Part shown: piece by piece, positions 31,448 through 32,275 of the stretch
How positions within the stretch are numbered: the first letter of the stretch is position 1
How the letters are laid out: every line of letters begins with the position of its first letter
Assembly (NCBI GenBank): GCA_910577465.1
Contig: CAJTMM010000028.1
Span: forward strand, 1-32,275
Length of the DNA stretch: 32,275 nucleotides
Direction of reading: 5' to 3'
Source: an uncultured Muribaculaceae bacterium
GTDB taxonomy: Bacteria; Bacteroidota; Bacteroidia; Bacteroidales; Muribaculaceae
Notes under the pieces: model-generated
Database searches by the model: none
What the model was told of the DNA's origin: nothing
What the model saw: the letters and a program-made list of their open reading frames with translations, nothing else
Position numbers and translations under genes: made by a program

Positions 31448-32056
31448 ATGAAAAAATTACATTTTGCTACACTGTCGTTGGGTATCATACTTGCTGCGTC
31501 ATTAACAGCATGCTCTAACAATGAAGCCGGGGCTCCCGTTCAGTCCGCAAATACATCAGACAGTACAGCCGTCGCATCTGCTGCAAATATCAATATACGT
31601 TATATTGACGAAGACTCTATAAGCGCCAACTATAACCTTGCCAAGGATTTTAAGGAAGCATCGATACGAGCATTCAGCAAGTTGGAAAGCGCCCAGCAGT
31701 CGCGAGGTGCAGAAATCCAGCGTTTCGGTGCCCAGATTGAAGAGAAGATGCGCTCTAACGGCTATCTCTCGGAGGCAAGCTATAATGCAGATGTTGCCAA
31801 GTTCCAGAAAATGCAGCAAGATGCCCAGAATTATCTTGCCAACCTTCAGCGTAATACCGAACAGGAACTTGCGCAGCAGCAGGCTCAACTTCAGGATTCA
31901 CTCACATCTTTCATCAAGGAATACAATGCCAAGAAGGGCTATGATGCTATCTTGTTCAAGGCAGCAGGTGTTTATTTCAATCCAGCTCTTGACATAACCA
32001 ACGAGGTAATCGAAGGTCTTAACGCCCGCTACAATAAGGTGAGCGAAAGCAAGTAA
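31448..32056 (+). CDS. OmpH/Skp-family periplasmic chaperone-like lipoprotein
   Basis: 202 residues. The signal peptide ends in a lipobox AASLTAC (Cys about residue 22), followed by a low-complexity linker rich in Ser, Ala and Thr (to about residue 48). The rest fits the OmpH/Skp pattern: a short strand IRYIDEDSISANYNLAKDFK, then a long amphipathic helical hairpin rich in Gln, Ala and Glu (SAQQSRGAEIQRFGAQIEEK, FQKMQQDAQNYLANLQRNTE, AQLQDSLTSFIKEYNAKKGY), then closing strands DAILFKAAGVYFNPALDIT. Skp holds unfolded outer-membrane proteins in the periplasm. A lipid anchor is unlike the soluble enterobacterial Skp. Followed by a terminator. Confidence 0.9.
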   Translation: MKKLHFATLSLGIILAASLTACSNNEAGAPVQSANTSDSTAVASAANINIRYIDEDSISANYNLAKDFKEASIRAFSKLESAQQSRGAEIQRFGAQIEEKMRSNGYLSEASYNADVAKFQKMQQDAQNYLANLQRNTEQELAQQQAQLQDSLTSFIKEYNAKKGYDAILFKAAGVYFNPALDITNEVIEGLNARYNKVSESK

Positions 32057-32085
32057 GAAGAATCAGAGAATTAATAAATGATTTA

Positions 32086-32118
32086 GACACGGTGAGGTCA
32101 AGATGACCTCACCGTGTC
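32086..32118 (+). terminator. Rho-independent terminator after the OmpH-like gene
   Basis: GACACGGTGAGGTCA pairs perfectly with TGACCTCACCGTGTC around an AGA loop; the following bases GCGTTTTA give a short T-run. Confidence 0.85.
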
Positions 32119-32275
32119 GCGTTTTATGGTGTGGGGGGTATGCTGCGGTGGGTTTATGGAAGTATGTCAATGTGCTCTTGCCGCCGTTTTGTCTTTTTAG
32201 GAGCGCGGGGGCGGCTGCCGCAATGGGGTAAATTAGGAATGTGTAATTAGGAATTAGGAATGGGGGTGGCGGGGG
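32119..32275. repeat. Gene-free G-rich segment with short repeats
   Basis: No reading frame of note. The plus strand is markedly G-rich, and AATTAGGAAT occurs three times (32231-32240, 32245-32254, 32252-32261), the last two overlapping. The end GGGGGTGGCGGGGG could form a G-quadruplex-like structure. It may belong to a dispersed intergenic repeat family continuing beyond the window. Confidence 0.5.

Overview
The window looks like core chromosome of a Bacteroidota organism, most likely order Bacteroidales and plausibly a gut Muribaculaceae/Bacteroidaceae relative. The support is: several promoters of the Bacteroides type (a TTTG-like -33 box about 20 bases before TAnnTTTG); a short 286-residue primary sigma factor; Bacteroidota-type protein families (DUF5683, DUF4292, GIN-domain lipoprotein, lipid-anchored Skp-like protein); and a hexameric GdhA of the size usual in Bacteroides. 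There are no rRNA or tRNA genes, no CRISPR array, no insertion sequence and no prophage that I can see. Gene density is high and no gene-free stretch exceeds 300 bases.

Layout. 53-3195 (minus strand): a tightly spaced pta-ackA-ddh unit (acetate fermentation plus meso-diaminopimelate dehydrogenase). 3403-3899: two small membrane proteins with a TGATG stop/start overlap, then a strong bidirectional terminator. 3999-4355 (minus): rplS, divergent from queA (4553-5764). 5903-10314: parA-parB-DUF5683-lytic transglycosylase, a chromosome segregation/cell wall cluster, closed by a strong terminator. 10451-11788: gdhA with a well-matched promoter. 11908-12663 (minus): GIN-domain lipoprotein. 12795-13967: DAACS-type symporter. 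14045-16305: a Nat-type ABC exporter pair. 16468-17328: rpoD. 17529-19853 (minus): GH20 beta-hexosaminidase lipoprotein. 20116-21358: two YtxH-like mini-proteins, a holin-like membrane protein and an unrecognised 95-residue protein, with a long RNA-like hairpin in the middle. 21402-22247: prmA, then an outer-membrane beta-barrel protein and dut. 23365-28734: TPR protein, DUF4292 lipoprotein, EnvC-like LytM protein and a polysaccharide flippase in one run. 28742-31075 (minus): N-acetylmuramidase and PepD. 31250-32056: a 53-residue membrane protein and a lipoprotein of the OmpH/Skp family. 32119-32275: gene-free, G-rich, with short repeats.

The genes are mainly housekeeping. A recurring theme is the cell envelope: diaminopimelate synthesis, a transglycosylase, an EnvC-like amidase activator, a muramidase, a hexosaminidase, a flippase, and several lipoproteins or barrel proteins. 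I do not see a defence island or a clearly new multi-gene system. The most original signals are a 67-base hairpin whose G-U pairs point to plus-strand RNA function (20603-20669), a DUF4292 lipoprotein that reads like a LolB-type carrier beside an EnvC-like protein, a terminator hairpin sitting directly before the muramidase start, separated parS-like half-sites just before parA, and a few uncharacterised mini-membrane proteins.
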